36,922 nucleotides of DNA from contig NZ_FQTP01000008.1 of NCBI RefSeq assembly GCF_900128515.1, positions 1 through 36,922 of the forward strand, in the 5' to 3' direction. Positions 7,390-17,089 of this stretch are shown one piece after another. Source of the stretch: Bathymodiolus heckerae thiotrophic gill symbiont (lineage in GTDB: Bacteria; Pseudomonadota; Gammaproteobacteria; PS1; Pseudothioglobaceae). The notes under the pieces were generated by a model, which saw nothing but the letters and a program-made list of their open reading frames with translations, did not search any database and was not told the origin of the DNA. The position numbers and the translations under genes were made by a program. The number at the start of each line of letters is the position of its first letter. Position 1 is the stretch's first letter.

Positions 7390-8043
7390 TTAAGTCCAAT
7401 CTAAACTAAGCCAGTTTCGTTCTTTAGCGATTTGAAGAAGTTTGTCATCGCCATGCACAACTATCGGATTATCAACTAGCTCAAGCATTGGCAAATCATT
7501 ATGTGAATCGGAATAAAAATAAGCACCAGACATACTCTCGCCTGTTTGCTCTAGCCAACGATTCAAATGCACAATTTTTCCTGCTTGAAAACAAGGCTCG
7601 CCTTCAACTTTTCCAGTGAAACCACCATTCACCATTTCAGGATTAGTAGCCAAAAGATTATCGATACCATAACGCTTTACAATCGGCGCTGTTACAAAGC
7701 TATTAGTTGCTGTAATAACCAAAATTGTGTCGCCTTTAGCCTTGTGCTCATCAATTACAGCTTGAGCCTTGGGTAATAATATTTTCTCAATTTTGTCATG
7801 CATAAATTGTTGATGCCAAGTATTAAGTGTTGACAAGGTATTTTTTGATAAAGGCTCTAAACAAAATTCTAAATATTCATTAATATCAAGCTTTCCGAGT
7901 GCATATTGATCAAAGAAATATTGATTTTTAGCCTGATAGCTTTTAGGGTCTACTGCACCAATTTCACTCATAAACTCACCCCAGAGAAAATCACTATCTC
8001 CACCAATGAGTGTTTTATCTAAATCAAAAATTGCCAATGCCAT
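7390..8043 (-). CDS. HAD superfamily subfamily IB phosphatase
   Basis: This 217-residue protein is a SerB-like HAD hydrolase. Motif I is FDLDKTL with the nucleophile Asp7 and the acid/base Asp9. Motif II is VITAT, and motif IV is YSDSHNDLPML, which binds Mg. The helical cap lies between about residues 17 and 95. Proteins of this subfamily (HAD-SF-IB, TIGR01490-like) include phosphoserine phosphatase relatives and histidinol-phosphate phosphatases; the substrate cannot be chosen from sequence. It is the last gene of the minus-strand operon, 8 bp after the LOG-family gene and just before a terminator. Confidence 0.85.
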   Translation of the reverse strand: MALAIFDLDKTLIGGDSDFLWGEFMSEIGAVDPKSYQAKNQYFFDQYALGKLDINEYLEFCLEPLSKNTLSTLNTWHQQFMHDKIEKILLPKAQAVIDEHKAKGDTILVITATNSFVTAPIVKRYGIDNLLATNPEMVNGGFTGKVEGEPCFQAGKIVHLNRWLEQTGESMSGAYFYSDSHNDLPMLELVDNPIVVHGDDKLLQIAKERNWLSLDWT

Positions 8044-8051
8044 ATTCTTAC

Positions 8052-8642
8052 CTACCTTTTAATATCGTTAATTATTTGACTAAAATCATCTACTAAATGA
8101 AGTAACTCTAAATCAGTTTTATCAATATAGCCCAACTGAGCAAGCGACTCGAACCAGCTAATAATAGGCGACCAAAAATCAGTGCCAAATAAAAACAGTT
8201 TAATAGGTTTGTTTTTTCTAGTTTGAATCAATGTCAACACTTCCAATAATTCATCCGCAGTGCCAAACCCTCCTGGAAAAAATACACAGGCGTCAGCCTG
8301 CTTTATTAGAGCCACCTTCCGAGTAAAAAAATGCTCAAACAAAATACATTCATCTAGATAGGGATTGGGTGCTTGTTCTTTTGGTAGCTTAATATTCAAA
8401 CCAATACTTTTTGATTTTCTTTCAAAGGCGCCCTGGTTAGCTGCCTGCATAATGCCTGGCCCTGCGCCTGTCAACACATTAAACCCAAGATCTGACAACA
8501 GCCTTCCCAATTGAAAAGCTTGCTGAGCCAAAGGGTCTGATTGGGAAATTCTGGCAGATCCAAAGATACTAACACTTGGACCCAAGCCATCAAGCTGACT
8601 AATCGCCCTATCTAGTTCAGATTTAATAACTTCAGTATTCAT
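8052..8642 (-). CDS. LOG-family (TIGR00730) Rossmann-fold protein
   Basis: This 196-residue protein has the lysine-decarboxylase-like fold of the LOG family. The key motif PGGFGTADE is at residues 123-131, with Arg108-Lys109 upstream and the nucleotide-binding GSAR and GAGPGIMQAAN blocks. LOG proteins are nucleotide 5'-monophosphate phosphoribohydrolases: they split AMP-type nucleotides to free base and ribose 5-phosphate, and in some hosts activate cytokinins. In bacteria of this kind a role in nucleotide turnover is more likely than hormone synthesis. It sits between hemL (9 bp) and the HAD gene (8 bp) in one operon. The old label 'lysine decarboxylase' would be wrong. Confidence 0.88.
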   Translation of the reverse strand: MNTEVIKSELDRAISQLDGLGPSVSIFGSARISQSDPLAQQAFQLGRLLSDLGFNVLTGAGPGIMQAANQGAFERKSKSIGLNIKLPKEQAPNPYLDECILFEHFFTRKVALIKQADACVFFPGGFGTADELLEVLTLIQTRKNKPIKLFLFGTDFWSPIISWFESLAQLGYIDKTDLELLHLVDDFSQIINDIKR

Positions 8643-8651
8643 TAAATAACT

Positions 8652-9935
8652 TTACAGTTTGGTAAACACTCGTCCTGCTGCATCAATCGTTGCCTGAATG
8701 TCTTCGTCAGAATGTGCACTTGAAACAAAACCAGCTTCATAGGCAGAAGGTGCCATATAAATACCTTCTTCCAACATTAAGTGATAAAACTTTTTAAATC
8801 GATCAACGTCACATTGAGAGGTTTCATGAAAATTTGTTACCGCTGTAGAATCGGTAAAGAAAAGACCAAACATGCCGCCCACAACATTCGCCGTCATACC
8901 AATATTGTTTTCTTTTGCTTTGGCCAGGACTCCGTCAATCAAAGTTTTTACCTTTGCGCCTAATGTTTTGTAGAAGCCCTTATCTGCAGACAATGCTTCA
9001 AGCATCGCCAAACCTGCCGACATAGACATAGGGTTGCCTGACAATGTGCCCGCCTGATATACAGGACCTAATGGCGCAATTGATGACATAATCTCACGCT
9101 TGCCGCCAAAAGCGCCCACTGGCAAACCACCACCAATAATCTTGCCCAGTGTCGTTAAATCAGGCTTAACGCCATAAACCTCTTGAGCGCCACCAAGTGC
9201 TACGCGGAATCCCGTCATTACTTCATCAAAAATTAAAATCACCCCGTGTTCGTCACAAACTTCGCGCAAGCCTTGTAAAAATCCATCAATGGGTGGAATG
9301 CAATTCATGTTGCCAGCTACTGGCTCAACAATAATACAAGCCACTTCATCGCCAACTTCGCTTAAAGTTTGACGAACCTGAGCGATATTGTTGTATTCTA
9401 GGGTTAGTGTATGCTTGGCAAAATCAGCTGGCACGCCTGGCGAGGTTGGTACGCCAAGTGTCAATGCACCCGATCCTGCTTTAACCAATAAAGAATCAGA
9501 GTGGCCATGGTAACAACCCTCAAATTTAATGATTTTATCTCTGCCAGTGTGTCCACGAGCAAGGCGAATCGCACTCATAGTTGCCTCTGTACCGGAGCTA
9601 ACCATACGCACCATTTCAATAGATGGTACCAATTCACACACTTTTTCAGCCAGTGTGGTCTCGATTTGCGTTGGCGCACCAAATCCCAATCCATTTTCTA
9701 AAGTAGCTTTAACGGCATTGACCACATCTTGATTAGCATGGCCAAGAATCATAGGACCCCATGAAGCAACATAATCAATATATTTTTTATCATCTACATC
9801 AAATAAATAGGCGCCTTTGCCTTTGGTAAAAAAGATCGGATTTCCACCAACACCATTAAAGGCACGAACGGGCGAGTTAACCCCACCTGGAATAACTTTT
9901 TTTGCTTGTTCGAATAAAATATCTGATTGACTCAT
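8652..9935 (-). CDS. hemL: Glutamate-1-semialdehyde 2,1-aminomutase
   Basis: HemL is the PLP enzyme that turns glutamate-1-semialdehyde into 5-aminolevulinate in the C5 heme pathway. The 427-residue protein has [12 protein letters not shown] near the start, [15 protein letters not shown] for phosphate binding, FDEVMTGFR, and the PLP lysine Lys265 in [14 protein letters not shown]. Its length equals that of typical HemL (426-430). I start at the ATG at 9935, which has AGGAG six bases upstream; the open frame continues 21 codons further but that part overlaps the end of holB and has no family match. The gene follows holB by 8 bp. Confidence 0.96.
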   Translation of the reverse strand: MSQSDILFEQAKKVIPGGVNSPVRAFNGVGGNPIFFTKGKGAYLFDVDDKKYIDYVASWGPMILGHANQDVVNAVKATLENGLGFGAPTQIETTLAEKVCELVPSIEMVRMVSSGTEATMSAIRLARGHTGRDKIIKFEGCYHGHSDSLLVKAGSGALTLGVPTSPGVPADFAKHTLTLEYNNIAQVRQTLSEVGDEVACIIVEPVAGNMNCIPPIDGFLQGLREVCDEHGVILIFDEVMTGFRVALGGAQEVYGVKPDLTTLGKIIGGGLPVGAFGGKREIMSSIAPLGPVYQAGTLSGNPMSMSAGLAMLEALSADKGFYKTLGAKVKTLIDGVLAKAKENNIGMTANVVGGMFGLFFTDSTAVTNFHETSQCDVDRFKKFYHLMLEEGIYMAPSAYEAGFVSSAHSDEDIQATIDAAGRVFTKL

Positions 9936-9943
9936 GCTTGCTC

Positions 9944-10957
9944 CTAATAATTTGCGCTGATTTGTGGATACTCTTTTAAATGGGTAATATGTGACCACAC
10001 GATCAAGATATTATCCAATAATAATTTGAGGTTGACACTGGTTTTTGACAGTCTAATGGCTCGCTGAACATCGTCCAATAATTGAAATAAAAAATCTGAT
10101 CTCACATTGCCAATCACTTGATTGAGCTCTACTAGACCACCTTCTTCTTTTGTTGTCTTCAGTCTAATAGCCTCAATAATTAGATTCTGTAAACAAGCTA
10201 ATACCTCCAACTCGTTACCTTCAAATTCACTGATTTGATTGATCATCAATGGATGTGTAGCAATACTAAGTAGTTGGTTTTGATATGCCTGATAAGCAAT
10301 AAAACCGCCATCAGATAATTCACTCAATACTTTAAAAGGCACGCCATGTGTATTTTCAAGTAATTGAGCTACATCAAAATCAGCATTTTGAGTCTCACTT
10401 AACTGACTTGTTAGCCATTGCTGTGTCTGTTCGCTATAACTAGGTGCAATGTGAATATTCTGACAACGAGATACAATAGTTGTTGGCAAGTTTTGAACAT
10501 TATGCGCTAGAATGATAATCAGTGTATTTTCTCTTGGCTCTTCCAATGTTTTTAGCAAACTATTGGCAGCGTTAATATTCATCTGATCGCCATAAAAAAT
10601 AACGCCAATTTGTAAGTCATCGGCGGTTTTATTTAAAGCCTCGCAAAATGCACGAATTTGATCGATGCGGATATCTTTAGAACGATTCTTAGTTTTTTCA
10701 TTAATTTCACCTGCACGACAATAAATCATATTGGTGTAATTAGAGCGCCTAATCAATACTGGATGATCAAGCTCTTCAAGGATATTATCTCGTCGAATGA
10801 TTGAATCATCCTTAAGCAATATACCAACCAACTGCTGCATTAACTCAAACTTTCCAATTTTCTCAACACCGGTAATTAACAATGCATGTGGCAGATGATT
10901 TAAATCAACCATCTTTTGTAACTTTGAGAGTGCTTGATCGTGCCAGGGAAGATTCAT
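9944..10957 (-). CDS. holB: DNA polymerase III subunit delta'
   Basis: This 337-residue protein is the stator subunit of the clamp loader. The N-terminal AAA+ domain has a degenerate Walker A ([12 protein letters not shown]), as expected since delta' does not hydrolyse ATP. The block [10 protein letters not shown] is at 132-141, and the sensor-1 SRC motif, which acts as the arginine finger onto the neighbouring subunit, is at 163-165. The four-cysteine zinc module found in E. coli delta' is absent. The gene overlaps tmk by 4 bp, the tmk-holB order being conserved in gammaproteobacteria. Confidence 0.9.
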   Translation of the reverse strand: MNLPWHDQALSKLQKMVDLNHLPHALLITGVEKIGKFELMQQLVGILLKDDSIIRRDNILEELDHPVLIRRSNYTNMIYCRAGEINEKTKNRSKDIRIDQIRAFCEALNKTADDLQIGVIFYGDQMNINAANSLLKTLEEPRENTLIIILAHNVQNLPTTIVSRCQNIHIAPSYSEQTQQWLTSQLSETQNADFDVAQLLENTHGVPFKVLSELSDGGFIAYQAYQNQLLSIATHPLMINQISEFEGNELEVLACLQNLIIEAIRLKTTKEEGGLVELNQVIGNVRSDFLFQLLDDVQRAIRLSKTSVNLKLLLDNILIVWSHITHLKEYPQISANY

Positions 10958-11571
10958 AAGCTTGCTAAAATTTGCTCAATTTGAGCACTGGTATGCTCTT
11001 TTGTCCTGGAGGAGTCAATCAGCTTAATGCGCTCTGGGTATTTTTCCGATCTAGCAATGTAAGCCTGTCGTACACGCTCAAAAAAATCCATCGCCTCAAG
11101 TTCGATCCGATCTTTTTTACCCCTTGATTCTACGCGTGACATGCCTTGCTCTACAGGGATGTCTAGTAACAATGTCATATCAGGTGTAAAGTCTTGCAAT
11201 ACCCACTGTTCTAATTGCTCAATACGCTCAGCATCAAGCCCACGACCACCGCCTTGATAAGCATAAGAAGCATCGGTAAAACGATCACTCAACACCCAAT
11301 CACCACGCTCAAGTGCAGGGATAATTTTTTCATGAATGTGTTCATTTCTAGCAGCAAACATTAGTAATAATTCACTATCACTATGCATAGATTTAGTTTT
11401 GGTACTGAGCAATAACTCACGAATTTTCTCGCCTAAATCTGTCCCACCAGGCTCTCGAGTTAAAATAACGTTAATACCTTTAGCTTGTAAATAATCACAA
11501 ATAAAGCTTATTTGTGTACTTTTTCCCGCCCCTTCAACGCCATCAATAGTGATAAATTTTCCTTTTTTCAT
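10954..11571 (-). CDS. tmk: Thymidylate kinase
   Basis: Tmk phosphorylates dTMP to dTDP for DNA synthesis. The 205-residue protein has the P-loop DGVEGAGKST at 10-19, the REPGGT base/sugar-binding loop, the DRFTDASYAYQGGGRG block, and an Arg-rich lid around SRVESRGKKDRIE. The lid carries the catalytic basic residues, as in E. coli-type enzymes. The stop overlaps the holB start by 4 bp (ATGA arrangement), and the start is only 5 bp after the pabC-mltG gene. That implies tight translational coupling along the operon. Confidence 0.96.
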   Translation of the reverse strand: MKKGKFITIDGVEGAGKSTQISFICDYLQAKGINVILTREPGGTDLGEKIRELLLSTKTKSMHSDSELLLMFAARNEHIHEKIIPALERGDWVLSDRFTDASYAYQGGGRGLDAERIEQLEQWVLQDFTPDMTLLLDIPVEQGMSRVESRGKKDRIELEAMDFFERVRQAYIARSEKYPERIKLIDSSRTKEHTSAQIEQILASL

Positions 11572-11576
11572 GGGTT

Positions 11577-13367
11577 TTATTTTAGATGCTTCTTGATGTT
11601 GGTTAAATGTTGTTTGTAAGTTTTTGCAAATGCGTGAGACCCATCTTTCTTAGCTACAAAAAATAGATATTCTGTTTTTAAAGGATGCATAGCAGCGGTT
11701 AAAGAATCTTGCCCTACTGATCCAATAGGTCCGGGCGGCAAACCCTTGTTTCGATAAGTGTTATAAGGGCTTTTAACCCAAAGATCTTTCTTACTCAGCT
11801 TGCCTGTATAAGCATCACCTAGAGCGTACACTACCGTTGGATCGGTTTGCAAGCGCATATTTTTTTTCAGTCGATTAATAAACACACCAGAGATCTTAGA
11901 TTTTTCAGCACTATTTGCCGTTTCTCGCTCAATCAAGGAGGCCAAAATCAGCGCCTGATTAGCGCTAGATAATGGATGATTTTTAACTCTACCTTTCCAA
12001 GCACTATCAAGTTTTTCTTGCAGAATAACATGCGCCCTATCCAGAACACTAACAACACTATCGCCATAATTAATTTGATAAGTATCTGGCCAAAAACTAG
12101 CCTCATAAGGCACTTCAGCGATTGAATTCTCCAATGTTTTGTCAAGCGAATATTTATTTGTCAAGGCCTTATTATTGCTAAGCAGTTGATAATATTCACG
12201 CACCGTCCTACCTTCGATTAAACTAATATTTCGAGTCGCCACATTAGCTGTTGAAAAATCTTTAAGCAACTGCCAGACACCCATTCCAGGGCTTACATCA
12301 TAATAGCCTGATTTTAATTGTGCATCTGCACCTGATAATTTTGCCGACCAAAGTACAAATAAACTCGAATTAACCAAGCCGTAACGCTTAAGATCATTTG
12401 CAGTTGAATAAATCGTTGCACCTTTAGGTAGTTCATAAATAGTGGCTTTAACGGTATTAATATTATTCGCCCAAAATGACCAAGCCAGTATTAAACCAAG
12501 TGCTAATAACAGCCCAAACTTTACAAAGCCTTTTTTAAGTCTTAAAGGTATTGAATTTTTTCGTTTAGAAAGGTATTTATCAAAATTATTTGAGAGCTTT
12601 TCAGTCAAACTATATTGGCTAAAATTTTGCTCATTAACCTGATGAACTGGCTTAATGCCGATTACACTATTGGTGATAAAAATTTCATCACAGCTGAGTA
12701 ATTCTTCCATACTCAAACTGCACACTTCTACTGAGATATTTAATTTTTTGGCCAAACCGATCACAGCCTGCCGTCTTGTACCTTCAATGCCACACACGTC
12801 TAAACTTGGCGTTAAAAGTACGCCATTTTTAAACGCAAATACGTTACCTTGACTAACTGAAATAACTTGACCTTGTGGATCAAGCATCAGGCATTCTTGT
12901 GTGTTTAGATTAGTACGCGCCAATATTTGCTCTAATCGATTGCAATGCTTTATTTCAGCCAGTAATTGATTCGTTGCATAACCACTAGCGCACAAACCTA
13001 AGGAATAGTTGCTCGCCAAATCTGGCATTTCAGAAACAATCACAATACGCGTTGGCTTAATATTTCTATCAAAGCCGTAGCCGCGGCTAGTCTCTCCACG
13101 AGAAAGAATAATCTTCACCACGGCATGATTTAATTTAGACAATGAAACTGCTTTAGCGATATCTTTTAACCACACCGATTGTTTAATTGGATTGATGTGC
13201 AGTCGTTGCGAACCTTTGTCCAATCGCGCAAAATGCTGCTGCGCTAAAATCAACTTGCCATCCTTTACCATGCAAGTTTCAAACAAACCGTCACCAAACT
13301 GAACTAAGCGATTAAACACGCTTAGTTTGCTTTGTTTTTTTCCATTAATTAAAATAACTGACTTCAT
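11577..13367 (-). CDS. PabC-MltG fusion: aminodeoxychorismate lyase plus endolytic transglycosylase
   Basis: One 596-residue frame holds two proteins that are separate neighbours in E. coli. Residues 1-262 look like a fold-type IV PLP enzyme of the PabC kind: QFGDGLFETC, RGYGFD, the PLP lysine Lys140 in IKHCNRLEQILAR, GNVFAF and a C-terminal block GIEGTRRQAV. PabC makes 4-aminobenzoate for folate. Residues 283-300 are a membrane helix. Residues 308-596 are MltG (YceG), which cuts nascent glycan strands: ASLIERETA holds the catalytic Glu region at 480-482, then SGVFINRLKKNMRLQTDPTV and YNTYRNKGLPPGPI. With PabC before the helix it stays in the cytoplasm while MltG faces the periplasm. The frame is continuous, with no stop or internal start signal that stands out. 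MltG is often mislabelled as aminodeoxychorismate lyase; here the true lyase part is really present. Confidence 0.88.
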   Translation of the reverse strand: MKSVILINGKKQSKLSVFNRLVQFGDGLFETCMVKDGKLILAQQHFARLDKGSQRLHINPIKQSVWLKDIAKAVSLSKLNHAVVKIILSRGETSRGYGFDRNIKPTRIVIVSEMPDLASNYSLGLCASGYATNQLLAEIKHCNRLEQILARTNLNTQECLMLDPQGQVISVSQGNVFAFKNGVLLTPSLDVCGIEGTRRQAVIGLAKKLNISVEVCSLSMEELLSCDEIFITNSVIGIKPVHQVNEQNFSQYSLTEKLSNNFDKYLSKRKNSIPLRLKKGFVKFGLLLALGLILAWSFWANNINTVKATIYELPKGATIYSTANDLKRYGLVNSSLFVLWSAKLSGADAQLKSGYYDVSPGMGVWQLLKDFSTANVATRNISLIEGRTVREYYQLLSNNKALTNKYSLDKTLENSIAEVPYEASFWPDTYQINYGDSVVSVLDRAHVILQEKLDSAWKGRVKNHPLSSANQALILASLIERETANSAEKSKISGVFINRLKKNMRLQTDPTVVYALGDAYTGKLSKKDLWVKSPYNTYRNKGLPPGPIGSVGQDSLTAAMHPLKTEYLFFVAKKDGSHAFAKTYKQHLTNIKKHLK

Positions 13368-13556
13368 GAGTAAGTATTATAATTCAGTGAATCTTTAAAG
13401 TAACACTGATAAATAAATCACCTTACCAATTTAAACAATATCACTTTTAATAGACTAAGTGTTGTTTAGGTAGATATTCCCACCCTTATGGTTAATTATG
13501 GTGCTAAAATCTTGAATTCGTAACAATTTATTAAATTTTAAAAAAGGGAGAGAAAA

Positions 13557-14177
13557 ATGGGTGGAGTTATTAATTTAGTCAAATGGGTGTTAATGATTAT
13601 TGGTGCAATCGCTGTTTATTACGGCGTATCACTGCAAGTTAAATACAATGGTGTAACTGGAAAGGTAATTAGTGAAATAATTTCTCCAACATTACACCCA
13701 GATTCAATGGCAAAAGTTTATATGCCAATGACAAATAAATTATTAGATACGGGTGACATCACCATGGCCTCTATTGTTCGTGTTAAAGTTGCCGACGATG
13801 TTTCAAATGAAGATGTTGAAGAAGCAATGGAAAGTATTGCAACTGCTGAAGGTATTCGTTCTGTAGGCATGTTGCCATTATCAGAAATGGTTGAACTACA
13901 AACTGGCGAAAAACAAAGATTCCTTAAAATATATCAGTACTGCTCTCCACGTACTGCAATGACAATGGTTGATCATTCAGATGCATTTTCTGCATACTTA
14001 CCTTGTCGCTTGGCTCTAATCGAAGACAAAGAAGGTCAAAGATGGTTGTACACACTTGACATGAATGCAATGATTTATGGTGGCGCACCTCTTCCAGACT
14101 TCTTATTAGAGAAAGCGCTAGAAGTTAAGCGTGTTATCACAGCGATTCAAATGGGTGGCGCAGAAGGCGACTTCTAA
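13557..14177 (+). CDS. Membrane-anchored DUF302 protein
   Basis: This 206-residue protein has one N-terminal membrane helix (about residues 6-24) and a soluble region that matches the DUF302 pattern. The family features visible are a helix with small residues (DVSNEDVEEAMESIA), Cys129 in YQYCSPRTA and Cys150 in AYLPCRLALIED, near the family's usual LPCR block. DUF302 proteins are widespread in sulfur oxidisers and other bacteria but have no settled function. The two cysteines suggest a redox or metal-linked role, which is only a guess. A good GGGAGAG ribosome-binding site precedes the ATG and a strong terminator follows, so it is a single-gene unit. Confidence 0.75.
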   Translation: MGGVINLVKWVLMIIGAIAVYYGVSLQVKYNGVTGKVISEIISPTLHPDSMAKVYMPMTNKLLDTGDITMASIVRVKVADDVSNEDVEEAMESIATAEGIRSVGMLPLSEMVELQTGEKQRFLKIYQYCSPRTAMTMVDHSDAFSAYLPCRLALIEDKEGQRWLYTLDMNAMIYGGAPLPDFLLEKALEVKRVITAIQMGGAEGDF

Positions 14178-14196
14178 ACCAGCAACTGAATCAGTT

Positions 14197-14226
14197 AAAA
14201 ACCGCCCATTTGGGCGGTTTTTTTTT
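14197..14226 (+). terminator. Rho-independent terminator after DUF302 gene
   Basis: CCGCCCA (14202-14208) pairs with TGGGCGG (14211-14217) across a two-base loop. The stem is preceded by an A-run and followed by an uninterrupted T-tract to 14226. It lies 20 bp after the DUF302 stop. Confidence 0.93.
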
Positions 14227-14262
14227 GCTCTAAAATAACCAAATCAATCTAAATAATAATAC

Positions 14263-14685
14263 ATGAAGCCCATTTACCACAACCTAGAATTCGGCATTAC
14301 TTGCATTGACACGCAGCATATGCGACAAGATTTTGTCGCTGCTTACTTAATAGAGAATAATAACCGAGCTGCTTTTATTGACACTGGTTGTTATTTATCT
14401 GTACCCACCCTGCTAGCAACTTTAGAGGCTAAAAATATTAGCCGAGAATCGGTTGATTATATTATTCTCACCCATATTCATTTGGATCATGCGGGTGGTC
14501 ATCAAACCGATGAAAATCGCCATAAAGCTATTAAAGAATCGTTACTTAACTATCTGCTTGATATATCCACAAAACACGGCGTAATGCTTAATAAAGCGCA
14601 GCAAACAGAGTTATTTAAGGGTGATTTGGAAATCTGCGCACAAGGCTTAGGCATTTGGCTAGATAAAGAGGCTAGCTACCAGTAA
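14263..14685 (+). pseudogene. MBL-fold hydrolase with internal in-frame deletion
   Basis: This 140-residue frame begins like a metallo-beta-lactamase-fold hydrolase: FIDTGC, then the zinc motif LTHIHLDHAGG at about residues 69-79. Then, with no frame change, it jumps to a C-terminal-looking tail with helices (HKAIKESLLNYLLD) and AQGLGIWLDKE. MBL enzymes need about 200-300 residues, with later His and Asp ligands (the GH and GD blocks) that are absent here. The likely explanation is an in-frame deletion of the middle of the gene, leaving a non-catalytic remnant. There is no clear ribosome-binding site. It converges on the ppnP pseudogene with a 10-bp overlap. It could still make a small stable protein, but not a working MBL hydrolase as known. 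Confidence 0.7.
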
Positions 14686-14986
14686 GAACAGCAGTAATCT
14701 GTTACCTTTTTAACCTTTAATTTAAAGCTAGAATCTTTCGCTACTTCAAATGAACTACCCTTGGCAAAAGTTTGCCATTCACTTTCGCCAGGTAAAAGCA
14801 CATCCATCTCACCCGCTTGAATCTCCATTAGCTCATTATCATCAGTACCAAACTCATAATCACCCGGCATCATAATACCTAGTGTTTTTTCGAGCCATCT
14901 GCAAACTGAACAACGCGGCTAGTCACCTTGCCATCACAATAAATATTCGCTTCTTTTATAACCGTTACATTTTCAAAACTTGACAT
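14676..14986 (-). pseudogene. ppnP: Pyrimidine/purine nucleoside phosphorylase, frameshifted
   Basis: PpnP (YaiE, DUF1255) is a small cupin that phosphorolyses nucleosides. From the ATG at 14986 the frame reads [16 protein letters not shown] to DGSKKH and stops. The rest, [14 protein letters not shown] through [20 protein letters not shown] to the final SYW, is in the next frame. The break is at a run of six A in the coding strand (14885-14890); seven would restore [13 protein letters not shown] and a 103-residue protein, close to the 94 of E. coli. The start has AAGGA upstream and lies 7 bp after pepA. The change may be a real mutation, a sequencing slip, or a site corrected by polymerase slippage. 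Confidence 0.8.
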
Positions 14987-14993
14987 AGATTCC

Positions 14994-16340
<1,347 letters not shown>

Positions 16341-16369
16341 TTTATCATCTACTTATATTAATCAATCCT

Positions 16370-17089
16370 ATGTTTAAAAAAATACTGCTGACCTCACTAC
16401 TAATTTCTACAACGATTATGGCGGACAAAAATGACATTGTCAAAAGCCTTAGTCCGATTTTTCAAGGTATTAGCATTGAAGATATTAGCAAAACCGATTT
16501 TAAAGGTGTATATGAGGTTATCAATAAAAACCCAATTGAGGCATTTTATGTTTCAGAAAACGGTCGTTATTTAATTCAGGGTGATGTTATTGATTTATTA
16601 AGTCGTAGCAGAATGCGCGGTAGCGATAAAGTATCGGCGTTTAAAAAATCACTTCTAGCTGGTATTAAAGAAAAAGATAAAATCATCTTCAAGGCTGACA
16701 ACGAAAAACACGTTGTGCATGTTTTTACCGATGTAGATTGTCCATTTTGCAGGAAATTACACTTCGAAATGGACAACATGAATGCACTCGGAATTACAGT
16801 TAAATACCTAGCTGCACCACTAGCAAGTTTGCACCCAGCCGCTCAAGGAAAAATGGAAAAAATATGGTGTGCTGAAGACAGAGTGCAAGCCATGAATGAC
16901 TACAAAAAAACCAAAAAACTACCTAATGTTACTGCTTGTGACAACCCAGTTGCCGAACAATTGGCTATTTCTGAGCAGCTTGGTGTCAATGGCACACCTG
17001 CCATTTTCTTAGAAAATGGCAGGCATATTCCTGGATACATGCCTGCTAAAAAACTACTAGCAGAAATACAATCAACACTTGGAAAATAA
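16370..17089 (+). CDS. dsbC: Thiol:disulfide interchange protein DsbC
   Basis: This is a periplasmic disulfide isomerase of 239 residues. A signal peptide occupies about residues 1-18 (MFKKILLTSLLISTTIMA). An N-terminal dimerisation domain runs to about residue 80 (GRYLIQGDVIDL is typical), and the thioredoxin-fold domain carries the active site Cys124-Pro-Phe-Cys127. Cys167 and Cys190 match the structural disulfide of DsbC, and GTPAIF gives the cis-proline loop. It corrects wrongly paired disulfides and is kept reduced by DsbD, which is not in the window. The last 11 bases overlap the rsmB start. Confidence 0.94.
   Translation: MFKKILLTSLLISTTIMADKNDIVKSLSPIFQGISIEDISKTDFKGVYEVINKNPIEAFYVSENGRYLIQGDVIDLLSRSRMRGSDKVSAFKKSLLAGIKEKDKIIFKADNEKHVVHVFTDVDCPFCRKLHFEMDNMNALGITVKYLAAPLASLHPAAQGKMEKIWCAEDRVQAMNDYKKTKKLPNVTACDNPVAEQLAISEQLGVNGTPAIFLENGRHIPGYMPAKKLLAEIQSTLGK

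Noticed and set aside
7390-8642. Idea that the LOG and HAD genes form a nucleotide-signalling or defence module
   Set aside because: Both are common housekeeping families placed at the end of a long core operon; there is no sensor, effector or transfer signature.
9936-9998. Upstream extension of hemL by 21 codons
   Set aside because: It overlaps the end of holB, has no family similarity, and the ATG at 9935 has a good ribosome-binding site.
11577-13367. Possibility that the long protein is only a mislabelled MltG
   Set aside because: MltG is often called aminodeoxychorismate lyase, but the first 262 residues carry real PabC features including the PLP lysine and fold-type IV blocks.
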